In this document: one piece after another, positions 1 through 9,016 of the stretch
How the letters are laid out: each line of letters opens with the position of its first letter
Numbering within the stretch: the first letter of the stretch is position 1
DNA from: Planomonospora parontospora
GTDB taxonomy: Bacteria; Actinomycetota; Actinomycetes; Streptosporangiales; Streptosporangiaceae
Assembly (NCBI GenBank): GCA_014647935.1
Contig: BMQD01000006.1
Coordinates: 124,001 to 188,000, forward strand
DNA length: 64,000 nucleotides
Reading direction: 5' to 3'
Made by a program: the position numbers and the translations under genes
The notes under the pieces: model-generated
Databases searched by the model: none
What the model was told of the DNA's origin: nothing
The model's input: the letters and a program-made list of their open reading frames with translations, nothing else

Positions 1-195
1 GGCCAGTTCGCGGGCCTCCCGCGTCCCGGCTCCGGCGCGTGGGGCCGAGGGCGCCGGCAGCGGCGTCCGGCCGAGGTCCACGACGTCCGGCCGCAGGTCG
101 TCCCGGAGCCCGGTCTGACCGAGGAACCACCGGAGCACGTTTGCTCCGGACCGGCTCTCCGGGTCGGCGGCGTTGATCACTGCGATGTCGAGCAT
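1..195 (-). CDS. N-terminal part of a possible NAD(P)H/FMN oxidoreductase (truncated by the window edge)
   Basis: The reverse strand opens with ATG at 195 and stays open to base 1, giving about 65 residues beginning MLDIAVINAADPESRSGANV. The hydrophobic first strand followed by a polar loop resembles the start of the flavodoxin-like fold of NADPH-dependent FMN reductases. No catalytic motif is inside the visible part, so the assignment is tentative. It is transcribed in the same direction as the ABC-F gene, whose stop lies upstream at 283. Confidence 0.4.
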   Translation of the reverse strand, partial: MLDIAVINAADPESRSGANVLRWFLGQTGLRDDLRPDVVDLGRTPLPAPSAPRAGAGTREARELA

Positions 196-282
196 GGCGT
201 CTCCCGGCGTCAGGGCGTTCCTGCGGAACAGCCTGCAACCTCGACCTCGGTAGAGGTCAACCCGGGCGTCCGCCGGGGGCGG

Positions 283-1932
283 TCACCGCTCGGCGACCTT
301 CCCGGAATCGACGTGGAGGTGGCGGGTGGTGTGCACGGCATCGAGCATCCGGCGGTCGTGGGTGACCAGCAGGAGCGTGCCGGGATAGGAGGCCAGCGCC
401 GACTCCAGCTGTTCGATGGCGGGCAGGTCGAGGTGGTTGGTCGGCTCGTCGAGGACGAGCAGGTTCACCCCGCGGGCCTGGAGCAGCGCGAGCGCGGCCC
501 GGGTCCGCTCCCCCGGCGACAGCGTGGCGGCCGGGCGGAGCACGTGGTCGGCGCGCAGGCCGTACTTGGCGAGCAGCGTCCGCGCCTCGGCCGGCGCCAT
601 GTTCCCCGAGGCGCCCCCGGCGGCCGCGCCGAAGGCGTCCAGCAGCGGCTCGTCCCCGAGGAAGAGGCCGCGCGCCTGGTCCACCTCGCCGACGACCACG
701 CCCGGGCCGAGGGAGGAGTGGCCCTCCTCCAGGGGGAGGCGGCCGAGCAGCGCGGCGAGCAGCGTGGACTTGCCCGAGCCGTTGACGCCCGTGATCGCCA
801 CCCGCTCGGCCCAGCCGATCTGGAGGTCCACCGGGCCGAGGGTGAACGCGCCGCGCCGCGCGACGGCGCCGCGCAGGGTCGCGACGACCGCCCCGGCCCG
901 GGGCGCCACCGCGATCTCCATCCGCAGCTCCCACTCCTTGCGGGGCTCCTCGACCACCTCCAGCCGCTCGATCAGCCGCTCGGTCTGGCGGGCCTTGGCA
1001 GCCTGCTTCTCGGTCGTCTCGACGCGGGCGTTGCGGCCGATCTTGTCGTTGTCGCTCATCTTCCGCCGCGCGTTCTTGACGCCCTTCTCCATCCAGTTGC
1101 GCTGGGTCAGAGCGCGGGCCTTGAGCTCGGAGACGGTATCGGCGTACTCCTCGTACTGCTCGCGGGCGTGCCGCCGGGCGACCTCGCGCTCGGCGAGATA
1201 GGCCTCGTAGCCGCCGCCGTAGGCGCGCACCCGCCGCTGGGCGAGGTCGAGCTCGACGATCCGGTTGGCGGTCCTGGCCAGGAACTCGCGGTCGTGGCTG
1301 ACCAGGACCGTCCCGGCCCGCAGCCCGGTGACGAAGCGCTCCAACCGCTCCAGGCCGTCCAGGTCGAGGTCGTTGGTGGGCTCGTCGAGCAGGAAGACGT
1401 CGTAGCGGCTGAGCAGCAGGGAGGCCATGCCCGCCCGGGCGGCCTGGCCGCCGGACAGGGCCGTCATCGGCCGGTCGAGCTCCACCGCCAGACCGAGCTC
1501 GGCGACGACCGCCTCGGCCCGCTCCTCCAGGTCCGCGCCGCCCAGGGCCAGCCACCGCTCCAGGGCCGCGGCGTACTCGTCGTCGGCCCCGGGGCGGCTC
1601 TCGACCAGGCCCTCGGTGGCGGCGTCGAGCGCGCGCTGGGCGCCGGCCACCCCGGTCCGCCTGGCCAGGAAGGCCGCGACCGTCTCGCCCGCCCGGCGCT
1701 CGCGCTCCTGGGGCAGGTAGCCGACCGTCGCCGTGGGCGGGCTGAGCCGTACCGAGCCCTCCTCGGGCGGGAGCAGGCCCGCCAGGATGCGCATCAGGGT
1801 GGACTTTCCGGCTCCGTTCGCCCCGACCAGCCCGACGACGTCGCCGGGGGCGACGACCAGGTCGAGGCCGGAGAAGAGGGCGCGGTCCCCGTGCCCGGCG
1901 GCGAGGTCCTTGACGACGATGGTGGCGCTCAT
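283..1932 (-). CDS. ABC-F family ATPase (translation/antibiotic-protection type)
   Basis: 549 residues with two ATP-binding cassettes and no membrane segment, the layout of ABC-F proteins that act on ribosomes. Domain 1 has Walker A GANGAGKST at about 37-45, signature LSGGQ near 159 and Walker B ending DEPTNDLD. Domain 2 has GVNGSGKST, LSPGE and DEPTNHLD. A charged interdomain linker lies between them. Second-domain signature LSPGE is a variant of LSGGQ. ABC-F members either regulate translation or protect ribosomes from drugs, and the sequence alone does not say which. The 288 bp upstream is shared with the divergent secreted-protein gene and is relatively AT-rich. Confidence 0.9.
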   Translation of the reverse strand: MSATIVVKDLAAGHGDRALFSGLDLVVAPGDVVGLVGANGAGKSTLMRILAGLLPPEEGSVRLSPPTATVGYLPQERERRAGETVAAFLARRTGVAGAQRALDAATEGLVESRPGADDEYAAALERWLALGGADLEERAEAVVAELGLAVELDRPMTALSGGQAARAGMASLLLSRYDVFLLDEPTNDLDLDGLERLERFVTGLRAGTVLVSHDREFLARTANRIVELDLAQRRVRAYGGGYEAYLAEREVARRHAREQYEEYADTVSELKARALTQRNWMEKGVKNARRKMSDNDKIGRNARVETTEKQAAKARQTERLIERLEVVEEPRKEWELRMEIAVAPRAGAVVATLRGAVARRGAFTLGPVDLQIGWAERVAITGVNGSGKSTLLAALLGRLPLEEGHSSLGPGVVVGEVDQARGLFLGDEPLLDAFGAAAGGASGNMAPAEARTLLAKYGLRADHVLRPAATLSPGERTRAALALLQARGVNLLVLDEPTNHLDLPAIEQLESALASYPGTLLLVTHDRRMLDAVHTTRHLHVDSGKVAER

Positions 1933-2220
1933 GGGGGAACGCTATCCGCCTCCCGGGCGTCGGCCGAATCGATTTCCGGGGGATCGGCAAGCCGTATTTC
2001 CGGCAAATCAGACACTTTCCGGATTTTTTAGAGAAAGATGGGGTCTCATCGGAAAAGGCGATCGACCTGCGATCTCGCGGCCGAATCGTGACCGGAACGA
2101 GATCTGATGATCTGTTTCCCCGGAGTCCCACGCCCCTCCCCTCCCGGAGCACGCGTGTTAACGGGGGTGGAGGCGATCACCCGAGCGTCGCCTCCGAAGC
2201 AACGGGGAAAGGAACGCATC

Positions 2221-2976
2221 TTGTTCAGGAAGATCACTGCTGGTGCCCTGGCGACGGCCGTGGGCGCCTCCGTGCTCATGACCGTCGGAGCCGGTACGGC
2301 CTCCGCGACGGCGGCCGACCTCAGCGTGAACATCAGCGAGGTCAGCCCGAACCCCGTCGTGGTCCGGGGTGACCGGGACGTGCAGGTCACCATCGAGGTC
2401 CGCACGACCGAGGCGGAGAAGGTCGAGCTCCGGCTCAAGCCGGACACCGACGCTCCGCACGCCCTCAAGGCGAAGGAGCCCAAGCTCGTCCGCGAGGGTG
2501 AGTTGTGGCGCTTCGTCACCACCTTCGACAAGTCCGACCACCGCGGCCGCTGGGTCGCGGTCGCCGACGCCTACGGCAAGGACGGCAAGAAGCTGACCGA
2601 CACGGCCGGCTTCACCGTCAAGTACGTCGAGCGCCGCTGGCGGAAGGCCGACACCCGCCTGGCCGGTTTCGACGCCGGTCCCGAGCCGGTCCGCAAGGGC
2701 CGCTCGGTCTACTTCTCGGGCCGCCTGGAGGCCCGCGACGGCTGGAAGTGGCGCGGCGTGCGCCACGAGGAGGTGGAGATCTACTTCCGCGCCAACGGCT
2801 CCAGCGCCTGGAAGTACGTGACCTCCGCCGACACCCGCTGGGACGGCCGGTTCAGCGCCAAGACCCGGGCGGTCCGCAGCGGTGAGTTCCGCGCCGTCTT
2901 CGACGGCGACCGCAGGCTGGACGACAGCTCCAGCCGCCCGGACTGGGTGAAGGTCAAGAGCTGGCACCACCGGTAG
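2221..2976 (+). CDS. secreted protein with predicted beta-sandwich domains, function unknown
   Basis: A TTG at 2221 is chosen because GGAAAGGA sits just upstream and it gives a clean signal peptide: basic start MFRKITAG, hydrophobic core, then ASA-type cleavage around residue 33. The mature part (about 215 residues) has no cysteine-rich or catalytic motif. Its alternating polar/hydrophobic strands, rich in Val, Arg and Asp, look like two immunoglobulin-like or FN3-like modules. Residues 40-130 resemble bacterial Ig-like repeats that compensate forces on envelope proteins. I do not recognise a family with a known role. Earlier in-frame starts would add a non-signal-like extension. Confidence 0.75.
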   Translation: MFRKITAGALATAVGASVLMTVGAGTASATAADLSVNISEVSPNPVVVRGDRDVQVTIEVRTTEAEKVELRLKPDTDAPHALKAKEPKLVREGELWRFVTTFDKSDHRGRWVAVADAYGKDGKKLTDTAGFTVKYVERRWRKADTRLAGFDAGPEPVRKGRSVYFSGRLEARDGWKWRGVRHEEVEIYFRANGSSAWKYVTSADTRWDGRFSAKTRAVRSGEFRAVFDGDRRLDDSSSRPDWVKVKSWHHR

Positions 2977-3334
2977 GCGGCGGGCCGGTGCCGGTCCCGG
3001 ATCCCGGTGAGGGGACCGGGATCCGGACCGGACCACTGCGGAACCGGATTCCCGTGCAAGGGGCCGGCGACAGGTTCCACTGAACGGTGACCGGTTCCGA
3101 CGAACCGTGAGAGGGCCCGGGGCGACCCGGGCCCTCTCCGCGTCTCCCGGCGCTTATCCGCGCCTCTCCGTGTCTCCTGGCGCTTCTCCGCGCTCCAGGG
3201 GCGTCTCTCGACTATTTCCGGCGTTTCCCGGCGCTTCCCGGCGTCTCCTGCCGTCCCCGGTCCCGCCGCCCGGGTTGACGCACTCCCCCGCGGGCAGTGG
3301 AGCGGGCACATGCCGCAGAGGGGAGAGCGACACC
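2977..3334. other. intergenic region with C-rich imperfect short repeats
   Basis: 358 bp between the secreted protein and the dehydrogenase. From about 3135 to 3255 the plus strand is an irregular series of short C/T-rich words such as CGCTTCTCCGCG, CGTCTCCTGGCG and TTCCCGGCG. It looks like decayed tandem repetition. No gene or clear promoter was recognised. Confidence 0.5.
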
Positions 3335-4486
3335 ATGACGACCGGTGACTTCTACGACTACCGCGAGCTGCTCGACGAGGACGAGAAGGAGGTCGTGCAG
3401 CGGGTCCGGGACTTCATGGTCGAGCAGGTCGCGCCGATCGCCGACGAGGCCTGGACCGACGCCCGGTTCCCGCACCATCTGATCCCCGGGTTCGCCAAGC
3501 TGGACGTCGCGGGCCTGCCGTACCGGGGGGCCCGGAGCCTGCTGACCGGATTCGTGGTGCTGGAGATGAACCGGGTGGACCCGTCGATGGGGACGTTCTT
3601 CGGCGTGCACAACGGGCTGGCGATGGGGAGCATCGACCGGCTGGGCTCGGAGGAGCAACGGGAGCGGTGGCTGCCGCCGATGGCCGCGATGGAGAAGATC
3701 GGCGCCTTCGCCCTGACCGAGCCCGACGGCGGCTCCGACGTGGCCGCGGGGCTGCGCACGACCGCCCGGCGCGAGGGCGACACCTGGGTGCTCAACGGCG
3801 CCAAGCGGTGGATCGGCAACGCGACCTTCGCCGACCTGGTGGTGGTGTGGGCCAAGGACGAGGCCGACGGCCAGGTCAAGGGCTTCGTGGTGGAGAAGGG
3901 CACCCCCGGCTTCGCCGCCACCCGGATCGAGAACAAGATCGCTCTACGGACGGTGCAGAACGCCGACATCGCCCTGACCAACTGCCTGGTCCCGGAGACG
4001 AACCGGCTGCAGGGCGCGAACGGTTTCCGCGACACCGCCGCCATCCTCCGCCAGACCCGGGGCGGCGTCGCCTGGCAGGCGGTGGGCTGCATGATGGGCG
4101 CCTACGAGACGGCGCTGGCCTACGCCAGGGAACGCGAGCAGTTCGGCCGGCCGATCGCCGGCTTCCAGCTCGTGCAGGACCTGCTGGTGCGCATGCTCGG
4201 CAACGTCACCTGCTCGCTCGGCATGGTGGTACGGCTGGCGCAGCTCCAGGATGCGGGCGTCTACAAGGACGAGCACTCGGCGATGGCCAAGGCCTTCTGC
4301 ACGGCCCGGATGCGCGAGGCGGTGGGCTGGGGCCGCGAGATCATGGGCGGCAACGGGATCGTCCTCGACTACGGCATGGGCCGGTTCGTGGCGGACTCGG
4401 AGGCGATCTACTCCTACGAGGGGACGCGGGAGATCAACAGCCTGATCGTGGGCCGCGCGATCACCGGGACCGGGGCCTTCGTCTGA
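3335..4486 (+). CDS. acyl-CoA dehydrogenase, glutaryl-CoA-dehydrogenase-like
   Basis: 383 residues from an ATG preceded by GGGGAGAG. The protein has the acyl-CoA dehydrogenase fold: helical N-domain, FAD-binding beta-domain with LTEPDGGSDVA, and helical C-domain. The C-terminal stretch YSYEGTREINSLIVGRAITG, with the likely catalytic Glu near residue 362, is the form seen in glutaryl-CoA dehydrogenases rather than short-chain acyl-CoA dehydrogenases. Those enzymes oxidise and decarboxylate glutaryl-CoA to crotonyl-CoA in lysine and tryptophan breakdown. Substrate is inferred from the family, and no other lysine-catabolic gene is adjacent. Confidence 0.85.
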   Translation: MTTGDFYDYRELLDEDEKEVVQRVRDFMVEQVAPIADEAWTDARFPHHLIPGFAKLDVAGLPYRGARSLLTGFVVLEMNRVDPSMGTFFGVHNGLAMGSIDRLGSEEQRERWLPPMAAMEKIGAFALTEPDGGSDVAAGLRTTARREGDTWVLNGAKRWIGNATFADLVVVWAKDEADGQVKGFVVEKGTPGFAATRIENKIALRTVQNADIALTNCLVPETNRLQGANGFRDTAAILRQTRGGVAWQAVGCMMGAYETALAYAREREQFGRPIAGFQLVQDLLVRMLGNVTCSLGMVVRLAQLQDAGVYKDEHSAMAKAFCTARMREAVGWGREIMGGNGIVLDYGMGRFVADSEAIYSYEGTREINSLIVGRAITGTGAFV

Positions 4487-4556
4487 CCGGCGGCGGGCGC
4501 GCGGACGGCGGCCCCGGTCCCGGTGATCGCGGGGGCCGCCGAAGCACGGGACCGCC

Positions 4557-4607
4557 GGACGCACGGACGGCCGGGACGCACGGACGGCCGGGACGCACGG
4601 ACGGCCG
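4557..4607. repeat. three perfect tandem copies of a 17-bp unit
   Basis: GGACGCACGGACGGCCG occurs three times head to tail. Immediately after it GGGTGGGCGGACAC occurs twice. The block lies 3' of the dehydrogenase and 3' of the convergent acidic-protein gene. There are no spacers of the kind a CRISPR array would have. Confidence 0.85.
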
Positions 4608-4695
4608 GGGTGGGCGGACACACGGGGTGGGCGGACACGGACGGGCCGGACGGGATCAGGCCCGTCCGGCCCGTGCGCTCAGGAGGACGGCGAGC

Positions 4696-4971
4696 TCAGG
4701 AGGACGGCCCCATGTCCTCCGGCTCGGGCGCCCGGGACTCGTCCTCGCTGTCCTCTCCGGGCGGGGAGGGTTCGACCGGGTCCGCCGGGATGGGCCGGTC
4801 CGGGAAGTCGGTGTCGGCTCCCGAGCGGGCCGCGACGGTCCGGCTCTCGCCCACCGCCGCGTCCGGCGCGGTGGGCGGCGCGTCTTCTCCCTCCGGCGGC
4901 GGACCGCCGTCCGCGTCCGGCTGCGGGGGCTCCGTGGAGGGGTTCTCGGCGGGATCGTGTTCGTCGTTCAT
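4696..4971 (-). CDS. small acidic, proline-rich disordered protein
   Basis: 91 residues starting MNDEHDPAEN, with a good GGGAGAGG ribosome site before the ATG at 4971. The protein is dominated by Asp, Glu, Pro, Ser and Gly, has no hydrophobic core, and is predicted to be unstructured. Nothing points to a function. The ribosome site and absence of a competing gene on the other strand support a real gene, but a spurious GC-rich frame cannot be excluded. Confidence 0.55.
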   Translation of the reverse strand: MNDEHDPAENPSTEPPQPDADGGPPPEGEDAPPTAPDAAVGESRTVAARSGADTDFPDRPIPADPVEPSPPGEDSEDESRAPEPEDMGPSS

Positions 4972-5094
4972 AGCGGCCCTCTCCCCCGCGAAGGGGACAT
5001 CATGCCCTCCGGCCCCTCTGGAGCACCGGGCCGTCAGGCCCGCCGGGGATCCCGGGCGCTCGGGGCCTCCGGGTCACCGGACCGGCCGGGAGCC

Positions 5095-5538
5095 TCACTC
5101 GGGTACGGCCTCGTGCCCCGGACGGCCGCGCGTGCGGCGGCGCTCCTTCATCTCCGCCTCGTAGAGGTGGCGGCGGCCCCCCGCCAGCTCGTTCCTGATC
5201 CGCTCCTCCAGGTCGCGGAAGCAGCGGTGGTAGCCGTCGTCGTAGTCCTCGACGATCTGGAAGGTCCACCGGCCCTCGATCACGTTGCGTCCGACGAGCT
5301 CGGCGGAGACCTCGTCGGCCTGCCGGTCGTGCCCGGCGGCGCGCAGCAGCTCCACCGCCTCGTCGAGCATCAGGTCGGCGTGGCCGGTGAGCTGGTGGAA
5401 GGTGTAGAGGTGCCCGCGGGCCCGCTCGGTCGTCTCCAGTGCCTCGGACAGCTTGCCCAGCGCCTCGACGGTGGCGTCGTCCAGCCCTTCGGGCCTGCGG
5501 TGCGCGGAATCGGGACGGTCGTCGCTCACGTCGCTCAT
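5095..5538 (-). CDS. conserved actinobacterial hypothetical protein, helical
   Basis: 147 residues. The central part (about 25-140) is predicted to be almost entirely alpha-helical, with ordered hydrophobic positions in LGKLSEALETTERARGHLY and a charged basic C-terminus rich in Arg. The composition and third-position GC are typical of a real gene here. The family is unknown to me. It lies upstream of and in line with the small acidic protein gene, with a 123-bp gap, so co-transcription is possible. Confidence 0.7.
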   Translation of the reverse strand: MSDVSDDRPDSAHRRPEGLDDATVEALGKLSEALETTERARGHLYTFHQLTGHADLMLDEAVELLRAAGHDRQADEVSAELVGRNVIEGRWTFQIVEDYDDGYHRCFRDLEERIRNELAGGRRHLYEAEMKERRRTRGRPGHEAVPE

Positions 5539-5684
5539 GGAGGCGCCGTTACCCCCGGCGGCCGGAGGTATGCCCCGGCGCGCCGGGGATCCCGCACCCG
5601 GGCCGGCGCTGTCCTCCGCCCGCCCGGAGCGATCGCACGGCGATCGGACGGTGGTCGGGCGGACGGACGACGCCGGCCGGCGGG

Positions 5685-5993
5685 TCAGCGCGAGGTGGCC
5701 TCGATGAGCTTGCGGCGCTGCTGGGCGCCGAGCCCGCCCAGGCGGCGGGCCTCGTCCACGTCGGCCTGCGCCATCAGCTGGGCCGCCTTCACGGTGCCCA
5801 CCCCGGGCAGCGCGCGCAGCGCCTGGGACACCTTGATGCGCTTGGCGATCTCGTCGTCCCGGTCGAGCAGCTGCTTGAAGGTGACCGTCCCGGACTTGAC
5901 GTCGGCCAGCAGCTTGGCGCGGGCCGCCCGGGTCTCGGCGGCCTTGGCGAGGGCGGCCTGGCGCTGTTCGGGGGTGAGGGTGGGGAGAGCCAC
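5685..5993 (-). CDS. actinobacterial integration host factor (mIHF/sIHF) paralogue
   Basis: 102 residues. I choose GTG at 5993 because AAGGAG lies 6 nt before it and the product then starts ALPTLTPEQR as in the family. The upstream ATG at 6008 would place that ribosome site inside the coding region. The helix-two-turn-helix core is present: LRALPGVGTVKAAQLM followed by RRLGGLGAQQRRKLI. Actinobacterial IHF bends DNA non-specifically and shapes the nucleoid. The housekeeping copy is normally beside gmk. This copy instead starts 11 nt after the stop of the DJ-1-type membrane protein gene, so it looks translationally coupled to it. Confidence 0.88.
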   Translation of the reverse strand: MALPTLTPEQRQAALAKAAETRAARAKLLADVKSGTVTFKQLLDRDDEIAKRIKVSQALRALPGVGTVKAAQLMAQADVDEARRLGGLGAQQRRKLIEATSR

Positions 5994-6004
5994 GTTTTTC
6001 TCCT

Positions 6005-7435
6005 TCATCGTCTGGGTTTGAACATTCTGCTACCCACGACGATCAGGGTATTCATCCTTCTTTTCCCGGCAAGCACCCCGCCCCCCACCGCCGCGGCGAG
6101 GGCCAGGGCGCCCAACGCGGTCGGACGCCACGGCCAGGCGGGTCCGGCCAGCTCCAGATGGCCCACCGGATACTCGGTGAACTTGGCCGTCGCGCGAGCC
6201 GTGGCCAGGTCGGCGCGGGCCGCCAGATCCCGCAGCACACCGTCGAACCCGGACTCCCCGGCGGCCCTGTCCCGGTGCGGCAGCACCACCTCCAGGCCGC
6301 GCCCGGCCGCCCAGGCGGTCAGCGCCGGACCGGCCTCGCCCGCGTGCCGGGCACCCGGTACGACCAGCCGGTCCACCGGGGCGGCCCCCGGTCCGGCGGG
6401 CTCGGCGAGCAGGAGCACGCCGTGCCGGGTCCTGACCACCGGCCCGGCGGCGACCGGGACCGTCCGGGCGGCGAAGGACGTGCCGGAGTAGACCTCGAAG
6501 GCCGCGGCCACGTCGATCTCGCCGACCCCCTCGGCCAGCCCGACGCCGACGGACGGGCGCCCCCACGGGAAGGCCGCGTTGAGCACGTACGGCAGGTCGG
6601 CCGGGGCCGGCCTGCTGACCGGGATCTCCGGCGGGCCGCCCGCCGACCAGCCGGGGTAGGCCGCCTCGCGGCCGACCCGCTCGGCCTCCGCGGTCCCGGC
6701 CAGCTGCTCGACCAGCCGGAGCGCGCCCACGATGCCCGAGGTCACCCCGGCGGTGGTGGTGACGGGACCGTCCTGGACGTAGCGCAGCCCCCGGACCCAG
6801 CGCACCTGGGGGTCGGAACCCCGGAGGGCGTCGATCCGCTGCCAGAACGAGGTCGCGCGGCGTCCGTCGAGCACGCCGGCCGCGGCCAGCAGGTCCGATC
6901 CGGCGCACACGCCCAGGATCCGGGCGCCCCGCGCGGCCTGCCGGGCGACCCACTCGCGCAGCGGCGCCTCCCTCTCCCCGCGCGGCTCGGCCACCGCGGG
7001 CACCACGACCACGTCCGGCTCGGCGACGGCGCGGGCGTCCACCTCGGCGAAGGTGCGGTCGGGCAGCGTGTGCAGCCCTCCGGAGAGGGCCACCGGCTCC
7101 CTGCGGGCCGCGACGGTGTACACCGAGAAACGCTCCGAACGGGCGAACACCTCGTAGGGCGCCAGCGCGTCCCCGACCACCGAACCGGTCGCGCCGAGCA
7201 CCACGGCGACGACCGTGCGCCCGTCCGGGACCGGCGCCGCCGGGGGCCATCCCGCCGCGGGGACGACCCCCGGCGCGGACGGGAAGCTCTCGCGCATCGT
7301 GACCGCCACCCCGGCCGCGCACGCCCCGGCCAGAAGCGCGGCGGCCAGCCCGGTGCCGAGCAGCACCCGGGGCGCCCTGCGGGCCAGGGCGCGGAGCGGA
7401 GTGCGGAGACGCGACGGAAGGGGCGATGGGGGCAC
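6005..7435 (-). CDS. membrane-anchored DJ-1/PfpI (class I glutamine-amidotransferase-like) protein
   Basis: 476 residues with an N-terminal membrane segment (about 23-47) and a second near the C-terminus (about 438-458, before KRR). Between them is a DJ-1/PfpI domain from about residue 70 to 260, with the nucleophile elbow ILGVCAGSDLLAAAG. A further 170-residue region without a recognised motif follows. It lacks the C-terminal AraC-type helix-turn-helix of its neighbour, so it looks like a tethered relative. It sits 51 nt downstream of that regulator. Ligand or enzymatic activity is unknown. DJ-1 relatives include deglycases, amidases and sensor domains. Confidence 0.75.
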   Translation of the reverse strand: MPPSPLPSRLRTPLRALARRAPRVLLGTGLAAALLAGACAAGVAVTMRESFPSAPGVVPAAGWPPAAPVPDGRTVVAVVLGATGSVVGDALAPYEVFARSERFSVYTVAARREPVALSGGLHTLPDRTFAEVDARAVAEPDVVVVPAVAEPRGEREAPLREWVARQAARGARILGVCAGSDLLAAAGVLDGRRATSFWQRIDALRGSDPQVRWVRGLRYVQDGPVTTTAGVTSGIVGALRLVEQLAGTAEAERVGREAAYPGWSAGGPPEIPVSRPAPADLPYVLNAAFPWGRPSVGVGLAEGVGEIDVAAAFEVYSGTSFAARTVPVAAGPVVRTRHGVLLLAEPAGPGAAPVDRLVVPGARHAGEAGPALTAWAAGRGLEVVLPHRDRAAGESGFDGVLRDLAARADLATARATAKFTEYPVGHLELAGPAWPWRPTALGALALAAAVGGGVLAGKRRMNTLIVVGSRMFKPRR

Positions 7436-7486
7436 GGAGATCTCCTGAACGGAAGGCGGGGCAGAGGCCAGAGGCCGCGGATGAGG

Positions 7487-8479
7487 TCAGCGGACGTCGG
7501 GGAGCGCGCCCGACGGGCCGGACTCCCGGGAGGCCGAGGGCGGCATGCCGTACCGGGCGGTGAAGAGCCGCCGGAAGTGGCGCACGTCCCGGAAGCCGCA
7601 GCGGGCGGACACCGCCTCGACGGTCAGGCCCGTCTCGGCGAGCAGCCGCGCGGCGAGCTCCAGCCGGAGCCGCTGCCGGTACTCCAGCGGGGTGATCCCG
7701 ACCGTGGCGGTGAAGGCCCGGCTCAGCCCGCGCGGCGACAGGTTCGCCACCGCGGCGAGCTCGGCGAGGGTGTGCGGGACGCCGAGGTGCTGCGCCAGGT
7801 GGTCCTGGACCCGGTGGACCGCCGGGTGCAGGTGCGCCCGGTGCTGCAGGAAGGCGCTGACCTGCGGTTCCGTTCCGGACCTGCGCAGGTAGACCACGAG
7901 CTGGCGGGCCACGGCCGCCGCGAGCGCCGGCCCGTGGTCGCGCTCGACCAGCGACAGCGCCAGGTCGAGCCCGGTGGAGATGCCCGCACTGGTGCTCACC
8001 GGACCGTCGTGGACGTAGAGCACCGCGTCCTGCACCCGGGCGGCCGGGTAGCGCTCGCGCATCGCCTCGATCAGCGACCAGTGGGTGGTGCACCGGCGGC
8101 CGTCCAGGAGCCCGGCCTCGCCGAGCGCCGCCGCCCCGCTGCAGACCGAGGCGAGCCGCGCCCCCGCGCGGTGGGCGGCCCGCAGCCAGTCCACCGCCTC
8201 CGCGGGGACCAGCGGCCGTCCGGGCCCCGGCTCCCGCAGGCGGTGCCCCGGCACCAGCACCAGGTCCTGCGGCCCGACCTCGGCCAGCGGCCCCAGCCCG
8301 GCGAACCTCAGCCCCTGCGCCGACTCCACCTCCGGCGCCTGCGCGACGTACTCCACCCGGTACGGCGCGCCCAGGTGGGCCGCCGCGTCGAACACCTGGA
8401 CCGGCCCGCCCAGATCGAGCAGGTTCACCTCCGGCAGCACCAGGACGACCACCCGGCCGCCGCGCGTCACGTCGCTCAC
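7487..8479 (-). CDS. GlxA-type transcriptional regulator (DJ-1/PfpI domain plus AraC helix-turn-helix)
   Basis: About 330 residues. Residues 10-180 form a DJ-1/PfpI-like sensor domain (RVVVLVLPEVNLLDL at the start, SVCSGAAALGEAGLLDGR around the elbow). Residues 230-320 form an AraC DNA-binding domain ending in the family signature AVSARCGFRDVRHFRRLF. The frame continues upstream to 8626 but would overlap the divergent gene at 8620. The GTG at 8479, three codons into a run of GTG codons and behind GGAG, fits the domain boundary, though GTG at 8488 is possible. It is the first gene of the unit with the membrane DJ-1 protein and the IHF paralogue. Confidence 0.85.
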   Translation of the reverse strand: MSDVTRGGRVVVLVLPEVNLLDLGGPVQVFDAAAHLGAPYRVEYVAQAPEVESAQGLRFAGLGPLAEVGPQDLVLVPGHRLREPGPGRPLVPAEAVDWLRAAHRAGARLASVCSGAAALGEAGLLDGRRCTTHWSLIEAMRERYPAARVQDAVLYVHDGPVSTSAGISTGLDLALSLVERDHGPALAAAVARQLVVYLRRSGTEPQVSAFLQHRAHLHPAVHRVQDHLAQHLGVPHTLAELAAVANLSPRGLSRAFTATVGITPLEYRQRLRLELAARLLAETGLTVEAVSARCGFRDVRHFRRLFTARYGMPPSASRESGPSGALPDVR

Positions 8480-8619
8480 GGTCTCCACGCTAGGCCCGTC
8501 CGGCCCCGCCGCGGCAGGGCCGGACGGGCCCGGCACCGGACGGATCAGGCACCCGGGTGTACGGCGGGACGTCTCGGGTAGTGGACATTCCACTACAGAA
8601 AGCATCGAGGTGGTCACAG

Positions 8620-8856
8620 ATGGCACTGGTCAGCCGAGACGACGTCCGCGAGCTGCTGGACTCCCCCGATCCCGGCGCGACGCTGGTCCTGGTCGAGGGC
8701 AGGTGTGCGGTCCTGCCGGAGGAACGGGCCGAGGGGCTCGTGATCGCCAGCCGGCGCGACCTGGAGCCCGAGCTCGCCGGAGCCGGACGGAGCGATCAGG
8801 ATCTCGACCGGCTGGCGGGCCGGCTGGACGGCGTCGCCCGCGATCTCGGCGCGTGA
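8620..8856 (+). CDS. small conserved hypothetical protein (78 aa)
   Basis: Starts at ATG 8620 behind GAGGTGG with MALVSRDDVRELLDSPDPGA. No signal peptide, membrane segment or cysteine is present. The pattern of short strands and helices, with an acidic C-terminal helix, suggests a compact cytosolic domain. It is divergent from the GlxA-type regulator and may be under its control. No function is assigned. Confidence 0.65.
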   Translation: MALVSRDDVRELLDSPDPGATLVLVEGRCAVLPEERAEGLVIASRRDLEPELAGAGRSDQDLDRLAGRLDGVARDLGA

Positions 8857-9016
8857 GCGGCCCCGGAGAGGCCGCACACGCAGATCGGCTGCAGGACGCC
8901 TGAGTCCGGCCGGAACCGGCTGAGACCGACCGGGATCAGCCGAGACCGGCCGAGACCGGCCGGAACCGGCTGAAGGCCGCGGGGAACTTCCTGGATCACG
9001 GAATCGGGGGTGCACG

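Noticed and set aside
257-2152. 631-residue Arg-rich frame overlapping the ABC-F gene
   Set aside because: Frame shadow of the recognisable ABC-F gene on the same strand.
4557-4660. CRISPR array
   Set aside because: Units are directly adjacent with no spacers of constant length, and there are no cas genes.
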